Assembly (NCBI GenBank): GCA_029959085.1
Contig: JARWIR010000008.1
Coordinates: forward strand, 21,624,001-21,688,000
Length of the DNA: 64,000 nucleotides
DNA from: Nemophila menziesii
Taxonomy: Eukaryota > Streptophyta > Magnoliopsida > Boraginales > Hydrophyllaceae
Reading direction: 5' to 3'
A model generated the notes under the pieces. It was not told where the DNA came from. It saw only the letters and a program-made list of their open reading frames with translations, and did not search any database. This document shows positions 1 through 12,194 of the stretch, in pieces. The first letter of the stretch is position 1; each line of letters begins with the position of its first letter. A program made the position numbers and the translations under genes.

Positions 1-642
1 AAAGTCACCAAGATCTTCTTGAATTATGCCTTTCGGAATGAGTGTTATCAGAGTGTCGTTGATTGTTTCAACCGAGCAGTTATTTTCGAAGAAATCCATG
101 ATTACCTGCACAACATCATTTTTAATAATATCCCAAAATTCTTTATAGAACTTACCATTTAGTCCATCGGGCCCCGGTGCTTTAGAAGCTGACAACTCTC
201 TGACTGCTCTCTCGATTTCTTCAATGTTTGGTATTTTTGTTAGCTCCTCATTCATACTATCCGTTACTCGTGGTTTAATAAATTCTATGGCTTTTTTCAT
301 AGATTCCTCTTCCCCGACGTTTTCTTTAAAAAGATCTCTATAATAGTCTTGGAAACAATCTTTAATATTTTCAGAGTCATCTGTCCAATTTCCATCTTTA
401 TTTTTAATTCTAGTTATTCTATTTAGTTTCCTTCTTTTAATAGTAGCTAAATGAAAGAATTTTGTATTTTTGTCACCATAAATTAACCAATTCTGTCTAG
501 CTCTATCACTCCAGTATTTCTCTTCTTTTTCGTACTCTTTTTTTATTTTTTCTTTTATATCTTGTTCCTCTATAGTGGTGTCTTTATTGCTGCTAATCTT
601 GTTCAATTCTATAAGTTTATCTTGTTCAGTACTTTTGTTAAA
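1..642 (-). CDS. L1-type LINE ORF2, partial (linker and start of reverse transcriptase), 'LINE-C'
   Basis: The minus strand is open for 214 codons from position 642 to the window edge. It encodes the region between endonuclease and reverse transcriptase of a plant L1-type LINE: a W-x-x-GDKNTKFFH block near 460-510, then the KAPGPDG block near 155-175 that opens the RT domain, followed by an F-x-x-N and LIPK-type segment. The active-site part lies beyond the window. There is no start codon; a TAG sits just upstream at 643-645, so this copy is 5'-truncated there. It is less damaged than LINE-A and LINE-B to its right, which suggests a younger insertion. I infer that it landed in the 3' part of LINE-B, whose RNase H reading stops at about 645. 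Confidence 0.8.
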
Positions 643-643
643 C

Positions 644-880
644 TAGAGATTTTACAGCTAGCATTAACCAAGTTAATGATAACATAAGTTATCATTTTTA
701 ATATCAACACTTCCTTCAAGTTCTTCACTTGAGTTGACAATAATTTTCTTAGCAAAATCTTCAACAATGTAATCCGTGGAGTCCCTTAATACAGTCTTAT
801 TAGTGGTTAAATCAAATGAAGCATCACAGTTAATTTTATATGATCCATACACAGGTGGTATCCACTTATTCTCATTACAG
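644..880 (-). pseudogene. LINE-B 3' part: start of the RNase H domain
   Basis: The minus strand reads a PP-x-x-GS-KINCDASFD block, the typical beginning of the RNase H domain of plant LINEs, including the first catalytic Asp. About 55 further codons follow before the similarity ends near 645, where LINE-C begins. The segment continues the reading of LINE-B (3205-6080): the two are separated only by LINE-A, which carries target-site duplications at exactly this junction. The remaining catalytic RNase H residues are missing in the window. Confidence 0.65.
868..880. repeat. Target-site duplication of LINE-A, left copy
   Basis: ATTCTCATTACAG here matches ATTCTTATTACAG at 3192-3204 at 12 of 13 positions. 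The two copies bound LINE-A exactly, with the poly(A) of the element (poly-T on the plus strand, 881-888) next to this copy. Confidence 0.75.
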
Positions 881-3191
881 TTTTTTTTGTCAAACATTTA
901 TAATAGATAGATAAAAATAGTTGAAGTACAAAAGAAATCCCCGACGCCACAGGTTGGCAAATCAAGGCACAAAAACTCGACTAACTGGGTAGGGGGGGTG
1001 CCAACCCCAGTCACCAAACAAAAAACCACACATGGTTTGTTTAGCAACCCAGTCAGGCGCAACATTCTCTGAGCGAGGTATGAGGGAGAAAGTGGGATTA
1101 CAAGTTTCCGCACAACCAAAAATAGATTTATAAATATTACAACAATCAAACTTAGTAAAAGAAATTCCAGAAATTAAAGGCTCCATAACAGCTGCATTAT
1201 CATTTTCTACGGTGACAGAGTTTTTAGGGAAACTCCTAGCAATTTTGCAACCCCATAGGACTCCTTGTGCTTCTGCTTCAGCTATGTTAGAGGCTTCAAT
1301 CTTCTTAGATTCCCCAACTATGAAATTGCCAAAATGGTCCCTGATAACATAACCAATTGCACAACAATAGATGAGAAAGAAGCATCAGTGTTAATTTTAA
1401 AACTGTTTAAAACTGGGGGTTTCTATTTTTTCTTACTACTTTTCGCCCTTTTTTAATCTTACTATTATCATTTATAATATCAACAGAAACGGAAATGCTC
1501 TTAAAAGAATTCTAGTTATCATCCATAATAGATTTATCAACCAATATACCTTTATCCTTCAGCTGATCATTAAGAATGTTCGCATCATTAGGATATTTAT
1601 TTTTGTTCTTAAATTCAAAGCAACCTTTCACAGCTAAGTGGCAAGAATGAATAGTATAAGGAACAATACCCTTAAAAATACAATTGTTTCTACCTTTCCA
1701 TATAGACCAACAAAAATAGTTGATTAACTCACCTAAGCCTTTGCAATTACTGTCATTACTCATAGTAGAATTGGTAAGGTTAAGGAACCAATCCCCAAAA
1801 TTATTAGTACTGTTATTACGAGTATGGAGAGATAAAGCCTAAAGGTGAAGCAAACCAAGTTGCGCGTGTCCAGGGACAAGCGAAGAGAAGGTGTTCAAGT
1901 GTTTCATCCTCCAAATTACAGATATTACAGAGTTCAGTTTTAATACAATGTTTGTTATATAAATTCTCCCCAATGGGAAGAATATTCTTAAGACATTTCC
2001 ACATGAAATTATGTATTTTAGGAATAGTATTCATAGCCCAAATAATTTTCCAAATAGCAGATTCTAAGTTATAGCTGGAAGAAGGTTTATTGATAGAGTT
2101 TTTATCCAATTGTTCATTCTTTTGATTTTAAAGAAAATGATAGGCCTCTTTAACACTATAATTCCCATCTTTAGAACTGTTCCAAATATAGAAATCTGAA
2201 CATTCAACATTAGGAAGGGGCATATTACAAATAATATTACTTAAAGGAGGCTGAATATTAGAATCAACCAAAGGTTTATTCCAACTAAAGTCTGCCTTAT
2301 TGATAAGTTCACTAACCAAAGAAATATTTGTATCACTTGGTTTAATACAATTGTAAGTATTGGTTATCCAAATATCAGCTTGGATTCAAATTTTATCACC
2401 ATTTCCAATTTTCCAAAAAATATTATTCTCAAAGACTTTCCTCCCCTGTAAAATACTTCTCCATCCTAAAGATGGAGCATAGCCTTTTGCATTTAAAAAG
2501 GTATCATTAAAGTAATATTTGTCTTTAAGAAGCCTCGTAATTAAAGAATTCTCATTTTGAAGAATATACCATGCTTGTTTCCCAAGCATAGCATGATTCA
2601 TAATATTAATACCCCTTAAACCCAAGCCACCATGAAACTTATATGTGCATAGAGATTCCTATTTTTTATAATGTATACTCTTTTTATTATTCTCACCCCA
2701 CCAAAATCTTGCAATAGTATTATGAATGGTATTACAAATATTCTAAGGAAGTAAAAAGGTAGACATAAGATAATTAGGAAGACTCTGGAGCACTGATTTA
2801 ATTAAAATCTCTTTTACCACTATCAGATAAAAAAAGTGTTTACGAATTCTCAACTTTATTAACAACCCTTTCAATTATCCAATCTAAATCTCTGGTTATT
2901 TCTATTCCAGTCAGTAGGAAGGCCCAAAAAAGACCCTAGAGAATCTTTCTGTTCCATATCCAGTTTATTAGTCATGAAGTACCTAATATGGGCAGGTGTA
3001 TCGGTACTAAACAATACACCACATTTGCTTTTATTAAGTGAGAGACCAATGACATTTTCATAATCAGTCATCATATTATTAAAGGTGATAACATCCTTAA
3101 ACTCAGCTTTTAAAAAGAAGATACTATCATCTGCAAAAAGCAGATGAGTAATAGTAGGACAGTTTCCATCAATTTTAAAACTATCAAAGAG
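881..3191 (-). mobile_element. 5'-truncated L1-type LINE ('LINE-A') inserted in LINE-B
   Basis: On the minus strand, from right to left, this copy encodes the second half of the reverse transcriptase with the catalytic FADDS box (about 3110-3140), the post-RT region (2386-2625), the zinc-binding domain with C-N-I-C and H-L-L-F-x-C spacing (1816-2109), a linker (1512-1763), and an RNase H domain with KINTDASF (about 1400) and a P-DWVAK segment (about 1035). The 3' end is an eight-base poly(A) at 888-881. Several stops and frameshifts break the ORF. The copy starts in mid RT, typical of incomplete target-primed reverse transcription. A 13-bp duplication (12 of 13) at 868-880 and 3192-3204 proves insertion as a unit. 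Confidence 0.82.
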
Positions 3192-3204
3192 ATTCTTATT
3201 ACAG
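3192..3204. repeat. Target-site duplication of LINE-A, right copy
   Basis: ATTCTTATTACAG, partner of 868-880. It marks the 5'-truncated end of LINE-A. Confidence 0.75.
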
Positions 3205-6080
3205 TTCATATAAATGTGTCATGTATTGACATTTCCAATTCCCAATTCATGTTCAGATCTTTGATTATCTTTTCCCTTTCTAACCTTTTTACAAACATTA
3301 ATAGGATTAGAGATTGGATGAGATTTAGTTTTGCCTTTAGCCCCAGTAGTATGTTCATTTGCATGAATATATTCATCATATGCTATTATCAATTTTTGGA
3401 GTGTAAATATAGGGTCAGGGACAATTCCTTTAAAAATAAAGTCACTCATTCATTTCCATATATTCCAGGCAATAGAAAAAAGTCTCATGAAATGTATCCA
3501 TTTCTGGACATTACAAGATGGTTCAGTTAGTGAATTGAAGCTAAGTAGGCTGGCAATCCAAGTTGCCCTGCTCAAGAGCATTGAAATAATAAATGTTCAA
3601 TTGGTTCTTCAATTTCACCACATATATCATATTTAGAGGAATCAATAGACCTCCTCTTAGACCTATTTTTATTTGTAGCTAGACCATTCACACAACATTT
3701 CCAATTTTTTTTTTATTTTGGCATAACTCTCATTTGCCAAATAAAATTCCAATCTTGTGTAACTAAAGTGAATGATGAATTTCCTTTTTTATTTTCTTTC
3801 ATTCTTTCATTCATAAGTTGAGCCATCCAAAGTTTGTTATAACATTCTTTAAATGCAACATCTCCACTCTTGGAAGGACTCCAAGAAGCTGAATCATGAC
3901 AGTAGAAAAGAGGGTAAAAATAACTCACAAATGGTTGCTGCACCACTAGGAGTAAATAAACCATTGATCAAGTCCTTATTCCATTCAAAATGATCCTTGA
4001 TAATCAAATCTGAAACAAAATTAACCAAACAACCCCGGGGGTTTAATTATAACAGGATTAGATGGGATCCAGAAATAATCCCAAATATTAATATTTTTCC
4101 ATTTCCCACTGACCAAAACATCTCATCTTTGAAACAGTTTCTACCTTTAATCATGCTTTTCCAGCCCCAAGAACAATAAAAATTACAATTCAGAGAGGCC
4201 TTCAAAAATGAAGTATTTGGAAAGTTTTTTGCCCTTGCAAACTTTAAACAAAAATGAGTTTTCATTTAGCATAAATTCCAAGCATTAGATGCTAGAGGTG
4301 TTAAGTTTTGATTATGAAAATCTTTAAAACCTAAACCTCCATCTTCTTTTGAGTTCATCAAGGTTTTCCATTTAATCCAATGACATCTACTTTATCCCTG
4401 ATTGTACCAATAGAAGTTGGAGATTAAAGAAGTTAAATGAGAAGTGTGTTTTTTGGAGATTAAAAACACTAACATTATGAAATCAGGAATTGCCCCAATA
4501 ATAGACTTGACTAGGATTTCTTTGCCACTTTTGGAAAGCATTTTAGTATCCCAGTTATCCATTTTCTTTAAGATCATTTCAACCAGTCATTCTAAGGATT
4601 AAACATTAGATGTTACCCAGGATGATGGAATTCCTAGGTATTTACCTAAGTCTTCCAGTTTTCTCATTCTCAGAAGAGATGAGATCTTATTCTTGACTTC
4701 AGATGGAGTATTTTTACTAAGAGGAATACCACTTTTATTGAGATTTATTTCCTGTCATGTAGCATAACAATACCAATTAAGAGCAGTAGTAAATATATCA
4801 ATATTATTTTCATCAGTCTCAAGAAAGAAAAGACTATCATCTGCAAAAAGGATATGAGTGATCATAGGTGCATTTCTTTCCATTTTAATCCCTTTAAGCA
4901 ATTCTATTCGCACATAATACTCAATCAAAGAAGTGAGTGCTTGTGTAACTAAACAAAATAGATAGGGTAATAATGGATCACCCTGTCTAATACCTTTTTG
5001 AGGTGAATCAATGTCTACCAATTCAACATTGATTTGGATTTTATATGTAATAGAAGATATACAATTCTCAGTTCATTATACCCTTCTGGTATGAAAACCA
5101 TTTGTTTGAGTAAATCAAGTAAAAAATCCCATTAAATAATCTCATAGGCTTTACTCATGATTGCTTTGATAGCCAGACTATATTTATTTGAGCTCTTCTT
5201 ATTTTTCAAATAATGACTTGCCTCTTGGGCAATAAGACTATTTTCAAAGATGGACCTTCTTGGTATAAAAGCGGTTTGAGTTTCTGAGACAATCTCACCC
5301 AACCAAGGTTGTAATCTAGTGGTCAAAATATTTGAAATTATTTTGTAAATGAAGTTTGCACAGCTAATGGGTCAGGATTAGTACATTTAGGGATAAGTGA
5401 AATAATTGTACTATTGATATCCTGTAAAGATGAATTATTCAAAATAAAATCTGACACCAACTCAAGAAGATCATATGTTACCTATTCCCAATTTTTTCTA
5501 AAGAAAAATCCTCCAAATCCATCTGGCCCTGGTGATTTATCACTTCCAAGGGACCAAACATCAATTTTAAGCTCTTCCATGAGAGCTGGTTGAATTAATT
5601 GATCATTCATTTCATCTGTAACAACTTTTTTGATCTTACTAAGTATTGGATCATAATCTCTTTGCCCACTGGACTTAAACACATTGTTATAATATGTTTT
5701 AATTTCTTGGGTTTTATCACTTGACTCAGTGATCCAATCTCTTTCACTGTTTTTTAGTTTAGAAATTCTATGAATAGTTCTCTTAACATTTGTAATTGCA
5801 TGATAGTACTTGGTATTTTTGTCTCCAAGTTTGAGCCATGTATTTTTTTATCTCTGGGCCCAATACATTTCATCTTTTTTCTAGTGTTTTTCAAGGTCCA
5901 TGCTCAATAAATCAAATGCCTTTTTGTTGATATGGGAGAATGGTTCATTAAACAGCTGCTCCATCTGGGCTAAGGTATTTTTAATTATAATCTGATTATT
6001 CAAAATGATTTTCCTATCCCAAAGAGTAACATGTTTATGTATATATAAAAGTTTCATTCCAATCAGAGTAACCAAGTTAC
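3205..6080 (-). pseudogene. LINE-B ORF2 relic: linker, reverse transcriptase, zinc-binding region
   Basis: Successive minus-strand frames give the parts of one L1-type ORF2. They are a pre-RT linker with W-x-KLGDKNTKYYH (5700-5870), the KSPGPDG block (5520-5540), the QTAFIPRRSI block (about 5270), the RQGDPL block (about 4990), the FADDS active site (about 4830), the post-RT GKEILVKS region (4392-4577), a W-x-x-MIKGR segment (4047-4265), a weak zinc-binding region (3713-3964) and a linker (3219-3449). Many stops and frameshifts separate these blocks, so it cannot encode a protein. The endonuclease and ORF1 are absent: similarity fades at about 6080. The domain order continues into 880-644 across the LINE-A insertion. 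Confidence 0.8.
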
Positions 6081-8384
6081 ATCAGACGCGTGTTATGAAG
6101 CTCATTAAATATGCATCTATTTTCATGCCTTTGTGCCTATGTTTTTATACTCAAGTTAGCGGTTTTCCCTTCCAATAACAATTTTTCCTTCCAAAATCAC
6201 ACCAAAAGTCACGGGGTTTAGTAGATTTTTTACTAAAAAAAATCAAGTTTAGTGGAATCATAATTAGGGCAACATTGTCCAGGCGACAATACTAAGAACA
6301 AAGTAACAAACTTTCACAGTTCACTCAAAGGTAAGTATATTATATAGTAATTTCAGGTTTCATGGTTATCGCACGATGTTTAGTCAAAATTTGAGAGTTT
6401 TCATGGATGTTTTTTTATGGTTGGTATAGTGTGGGCGGGCTGGTAGCTTTGTGTTGTTGTTTTGAATGAGTTTTGGTGTTTCACATGTGCTTTAATGGGA
6501 TGTTAGTAATGTATTCAAGTTTTATGTGTAATTGATTTATTGTATAATTTGGTTATGTGATGTTATTGTCGTTGTTGCACACATTACAAGTTATTTAGGT
6601 TGATGTATATACCTTCTCATATTTAAGTTGTATCCCAAGTACGACTTGTATGTTCATGAGCATTGATAGACTCGACCATGCTACGCCGAGTGACGTTCAT
6701 ATCGACCCTTGGTTACTTAGGTGGCCACACCTCTCTTATTAACCGAGTCCAACAAGGTCTCTGAACATAACTCGAGAATGTCTATCCTAATTTGCCATGC
6801 AGACGAGGATACAACCTCTAGAACACCCTCTCATAAAATACGACAAAATCCCTACCATGTATACTAGGAGTTCCTTATTAATAAATACAATGTTATGCGC
6901 GTAAAGAGAGGTATGACTTATATTCATACATTGTTAATATTACAACCATAACTAGTCCAATATATATTCTCCCAAATCCTCGGTCTCAATATTGACTTGA
7001 CAGTTGGGGTGTCATCGAGAGGCACACCTTCATGTGATCCTGACCTTTGGTCAAAGATGAACTTGACTCAAACATCACCAACAACATCCACCAGAGCTCC
7101 ACCACTTGTGTATTTATATTGGTTGAGCATTCCACACTCTATAAATTGGAGGCATATGTGGGAACAAAGTTCCAAACCTATTGAGAAACCACTAATTAAA
7201 ACCAATTCTTGACTAGATTTGAAAAGACTGGCAGGGAAGGAAGAACCATCACACGTCGCACCCAACACTAAAATGGAGGTCGTGGAGAGCTGATCTCGAA
7301 CCTCCTCTCAGTTAAATCATCATACCGCTTCCCCACGAGAACCTTAGTATCCACCATCCATTTAGGGGATAAAGAAGAAACAGTCTATCTGAGAGTAACT
7401 CACACCTTCAGTAGTTGTTACGACTTGCTCAAGATCAGTTGCGGCGTTCACAGGCGCCCCCACCCTAAGTAACTCGAACCTGGTTTATAACTACAATTAT
7501 GGGCCATTATTTTACTACATTAATCCCCATTTTCTTGTAATATATAATACGTGAATATAATTTTGTCTTGGAATATAATTAGCCTTCTTTGAACGTTTAT
7601 GTCAAACATTCATTCTTTGTTGTACACACAATGCATTATGGCTTAATAGTTACTATCATTGGGTATTAAAATTTGGAATAGAGGCTAGGTGTTCATTCGT
7701 AGCGATTATTTTATCTTTTTCCCAAAATACACATTGAATAGAAAATCATTTTAAAAAAAATATAAAAAATTTTCAAAATTAAAATAAGTTTGCATACTAC
7801 TTTCTGACTTTAACTTTATTCTTATTTTATAACTTTTTCAAAATAAACTTATATTTAATATACCAAAAATTCATAATTTTATAAATTTTTATAATACATA
7901 CTTATCATATATTGCAATTCTTTTATACTAGTCTACATTTTGAGTTTGAGACTAGTAATACTTAGTAATTTATTATTTATATTATTCTACTAGAAATATA
8001 AAATTATAATATTTGAATATGCATATAACATATATCTTATAAATATTATTTTAATGATACTATATAAAACAGAGTTAATATTATTGGTTTGCATATATTT
8101 TGGATAGATGTTAATAAGTAAATTCAATTCAATAAAAGGACAAGGACAGTAATGATGTGAATTTCCATGTTTACATTTTAAAATTGTTTATAAATCTATG
8201 TTTTTTATTTTTACCTTAATATAATTTTTGGGGCACTGAACCCGAACTCACGTATATCTTAAACCTCTATCTCATTTTACACTGTGTACCAGTCCTCGTT
8301 CAAGCTGCTAGTTTCCATTCGTGACGATATAGTCTATATAATATAGAAGAAAGAATATAAAAAGGGATCAAATTTTTCTAGAGC
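6081..8384. other. AT-rich intergenic DNA, no gene recognised
   Basis: No reading frame longer than about 70 codons shows a recognisable family. From 6620 to 7480 the base composition is more even and reads like degraded formerly coding or LTR sequence, but I cannot assign it. From 7500 to 8250 the DNA is very AT-rich and structureless. Confidence 0.5.
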
Positions 8385-9545
8385 AAAATATATGGTTTAT
8401 CAACTAGTCATGTCGAGGTTATTTAATAAAAATATAAATTACAGATTTAAATACCTCCCTAAATGTGGTAAAGTCAAGATCACACATCTAACTTTTGTCG
8501 ATGATGACATGTTACTAGCTAAAGGGGATTCCGTTTTGGTAAAGATTCTTATGGATAGTTTGAAAGAGTTCTATAAATGTTTGGGTCTTCTTTTAAATGT
8601 GCTAAAATTGAACGATTATTATGTGGGGATAAAAATAAAGCGCTCGAAGATATATCGAAAATAACACAACTTGAGAAAGAGACAAGTCCTTCTAGATATT
8701 CGGGTGTGCCACTTGGATTTTCGATATTTTTTCTCGTAATTACAAACCTATTATTGATAAAATTGAAGGTTATGCTAGATATTGGAACACTCATTCTCTT
8801 TCATATGCTGCTCTGTTGGATCTCATTAGATCGGTGCTTCAAGGGGTCGTGTGCTTTTGGTTGTCCATATTTTGTATGAGATCAAACTGTGAGTACTTGT
8901 AGAAACTTATATTGGTGAATCTCCACAAGTCAAGTGGAAAACTACTTGTACCCTAAAGGGAGAAGGTGGCCTTAGTCTAAAAATTCTAGGTTCTTGGAAC
9001 AAAATATTACTTATGAAGATGTTGTGGTAAATTGTTGATAAATAATTCGATTTGGATCAAATTAGTACATGCGAAATTTTCAAAGATGCTATGTGTTTTG
9101 ATGTGGAAAGTGAAGAAAACGGATTTGCCACTTTTAAAACAAATTTGAGAGCTAAAGGATGAAATTGAAACTTCATTTGAGAATGCGGAAGGTGAGAAAA
9201 TATTATCTAGATGGTTTTACTCCAACAACAATTTTTCTAGTGGTGAGTATTATACTTTATATAATAAAACACCCTATGATGTCTTTTACCGCCAATCTTT
9301 TTAAGATCTTGGGATAGTATTGTGTGAGATACATGCATTGCTCATACACATGCTATAATTATGTGGATGGTGTTGCAAAATAGGCTAATAACAAATGATA
9401 AGATGGTGTATATAGAGTTGGATCCATTTTATGAATTGTGTAGCGAGATTATTGAATCAAATAATCATCTATTCTACGAATGTGTTTTTTGCAAATGAAT
9501 GTTGGAATGAGGTAAAAATTGGGTGGGAATTGGGAGAGAAATGAA
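8385..9545 (+). pseudogene. LINE relic: second half of RT and zinc-binding domain
   Basis: Plus-strand frames show a K-x-THLTFVDDDML segment at about 8480-8515, equivalent to the THLCFADDLLLF catalytic box with FADD changed to FVDD, followed by a GLLLN block. A shifted frame at 8690-8720 reads SRYSGVPLGF, matching the YLGVPL block. Near 8960-9010 there is a degraded GGLGLK-x-L-x-SWNKALL block. Near 9360-9500 a zinc-binding domain retains W-x-x-LQNRL, a C-x-x-I pair and HLFYECVFC. The orientation is opposite to LINE-A, LINE-B and LINE-C and the sequence is distant from them. It is broken by stops and frameshifts. Confidence 0.72.
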
Positions 9546-10198
9546 TACTACCTTGAACTCTATTAAATGGCTATAGAAACTCAAAACACGGGACAAAAGT
9601 ATGACAAGTTTCATTTTCCACTACAATTTATCAGATTTGAAGAGTAAGAAATAATCTTACCAATGAAAAATGAACCACCTTCGAGAGTGAAACTATCAAG
9701 AAAGTGAAAGTGTACACATATTCTACTCTATTTGCATTGAACTCTCATCATACCTTCATTGATGATGGTGGAATTTTAATTATAACTCATTGAGATTTTC
9801 AATAAAAAGTAGATAGATACGACTTTAAGTTTTCGAACCTAGGTAAAACGTAAAATTTGTACAATGTAACAACTTTTCATACTTTAATACCATAATTTAC
9901 CAACCAAAAATAATAATAGTTACATTTGATAGTTTGAATTTGACTACAATCCCACCGTTACGCTATTATTAAATAACTTAATAGTCATAAACAACCTTTA
10001 TAAAAACTTGTATAATGTTAGGTATCACCTAAAAAATCATATTTATGATGTGAATTTTAAATAATCCAAATATATTGTTTCTTTCATATGATTAGTTTTT
10101 CACTTTACTTACTATTTGGGATGGGGCTGTTTTCAATAAAGTATCTTATTCTAGATACCTTTTTCTAAATAAGTTTTTTAATAGGTATTAATCAATAA
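9546..10198. other. AT-rich spacer, nothing recognised
   Basis: No coding frame, repeat or RNA gene is visible. This may include the decayed 3' end of the LINE relic to the left. Confidence 0.4.
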
Positions 10199-10214
10199 TT
10201 GACTCTTAAAAAAA

Positions 10215-10390
10215 TTGAAATCGGACCGGACCCGATGAACCGGTTCCCTATACTGGTTCGGAACCTCACTACTTCACTTCGAGAACCGGAACGAACCGGT
10301 CCAGTAAGGGTGGCACCGGTAAGCCGGACCGAACCGATAAATCTCAGATCCACTAAGGACTGGTCCGAACCGGACCGATAGCCACCCTAA
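10215..10390. repeat. CCGGTTCGG-rich repeat with GGGTGGC/GCCACCC ends
   Basis: The segment is dense in GAACCGG and CCGGACCG words. Within it, AGGGTGGCACCGGT at 10306 faces ATAGCCACCCT at about 10380-10390 as an inverted pair roughly 85 bp apart. Plant hAT-like MITEs often have such termini, but I found no matching target duplication, so the boundaries are uncertain. Confidence 0.4.
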
Positions 10391-11232
10391 ATTGTAAGTA
10401 TCCAAAAGCTTTCTTTTTCCATTTACTTACTATTTCTTTACTTTGCTCATTAATTTATCGATTAATTATTTAATATGTAAGTCTAATTTTGGATTTAATG
10501 CTAGTATTATCTTCATCATAAATCTCATTTTTTACTTTTTCAAATAGGTAACTTTTGACAGAGAAGTTACACCTTTTTTTATGCTAGAGAGTAACATGTT
10601 CTGCTGTTCTTACGAATTTTGATGAAAATAATGCAATTTAGTTGCAGCTTACTAGATTGACTCTTTCCTATGTCTATTTATTTTGTTGTTTTTTCAAGAT
10701 CAAGACCTTATCACAAAATAGGAGGAGCTGAGATTATGTATATGTATGATTGGTATGGAATAATGGAAAGGACGGGTAATGTAATTTACCTTAATTAGCA
10801 AATTAGTCCAAGTTACATTTTGCATGATGACCGTCGTTGACTGGAGATTTGAACGATTTTTTTCTTTTTTCAAAAATATTAAGTTCTTTTACTCACGATT
10901 AATATAATAATTATGAGTTCAATTCGTTAAGAATATTTTTTTATCTTCTTTGAATTCATTATGTTTTTGAAAATATAGGTCAGAGATGTGGAGTAACCGG
11001 AAGTGTTTCTGGCTGGAATTGGCAGCAATGGCAATGGCAAAGTTAGGGTTGATGGTTGATTGAAGAATTTGTAACTTATATCATGGATAATATTTAGACA
11101 ATGACTTTTTCGAGATACCTAATAATATTTTTAATATTAATAACTAAATAAATATTATATTAAAAAAATGATAATGAAGTATTGTGGTAGAATAAAAAAA
11201 TATATGAAGTGATTAAGAAATAATTAAACTTC
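10391..11232. other. AT-rich spacer, no gene recognised
   Basis: No recognisable coding frame. The short GC-richer stretch at 10980-11060 has no coding similarity that I know. Confidence 0.4.
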
Positions 11233-11240
11233 TTAGCGAG
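11233..11240. repeat. 8-bp target-site duplication of the hAT-like element, left
   Basis: TTAGCGAG; an identical copy is at 12187-12194. Confidence 0.75.
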
Positions 11241-12186
11241 TACGGATGGCAGTGGTTACGATTTTAATCCGAAACCGACGGATTACCGAACCGAATAAAA
11301 CCGATTATGTAACCGTGGTTGAATCCGTTAGGGTTTGGTTTTAAAAAGTGAAACCGATGGTTAAAACCGTTAGGTTATGGTTTTCGATTAAAAAAACCCA
11401 AAAAACCGAAAATCCGTTTTATATATAATAATCTGATTTTATTTTACCTATTAAAGGCTAAAATCCATGTATTTTTATATTTTGAAGTCCATCTTTCTTA
11501 TATTTTTTTGATTTTTAATTACCAAAAGGCCAAAAGTCTCAACCCAACTATTGATAAGGATGGAAATGGTTATGGTTTAAAATCAAAATCCATGAAAATT
11601 TGAACCGATTAAAGATCGATTATGCAATCATGGATAAAACCGTTTGGTTATGGTTCTGAAAAATGTAACTGATGGTTAAATCTTTTAGGTTAAAATTTTA
11701 GATAAAAATAAAACCGAATAACCAAAACCCCGTTTATTATCATCTATTTTTGTATATTTTATAGTAATATAAATAAAAAAAAGTATTTTCATATCTCAAA
11801 ACTAAAATCTAAATATTAGAATTAACAAAAAAAGTAACAAAAACTTAATTTAATTAAAGATCAACATAATATTTTATATATTGGAGAGTTTTTATGTATT
11901 TGTGATCTTGTTTCAATACTTTCAATATATTTAGAGAGTTATAATTTGGCATGTCACAAGAGCGAGGCGAGGTTAGGAATCCTACTGTGAGAGGGACGCC
12001 TCGCGAGCCGGGTTATGGTTAAAATCTGAAAAACCGTTTTAAAAAACCGAATCCGAATTATTCGGATATGGTTTTGAAAAGTAAGTCCGATGGTTAAATC
12101 CGTTAGGGTTTGGTTTTTGATAATTTAAATGGATATGGACATGGTTTTGGATTTTTTTGCAATAATTTGATCCGTTGCCATCCCTA
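11241..12186. mobile_element. Non-autonomous hAT-like element, 946 bp
   Basis: The ends are TACGGATGGCAGTGG on the left and, read inward from the right, TAGGGATGGCAACGG, matching at 12 of 15 positions. A perfect 8-bp duplication TTAGCGAG flanks the element at 11233-11240 and 12187-12194. Eight-base duplications and GGATGGCAA-type termini are characteristic of the hAT superfamily. The interior repeats AACCG and TCCGTTAGGGTTTGGTTTT words on both sides and has no coding capacity, so it would need a transposase supplied in trans. Confidence 0.75.
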
Positions 12187-12194
12187 TTAGCGAG
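12187..12194. repeat. 8-bp target-site duplication of the hAT-like element, right
   Basis: TTAGCGAG; partner of 11233-11240. Confidence 0.75.

Noticed and set aside
10199..10381. 60-codon frame rich in EP, GP and R
   Set aside because: It comes from repeated CCGGAACCGG words of a MITE-like repeat.
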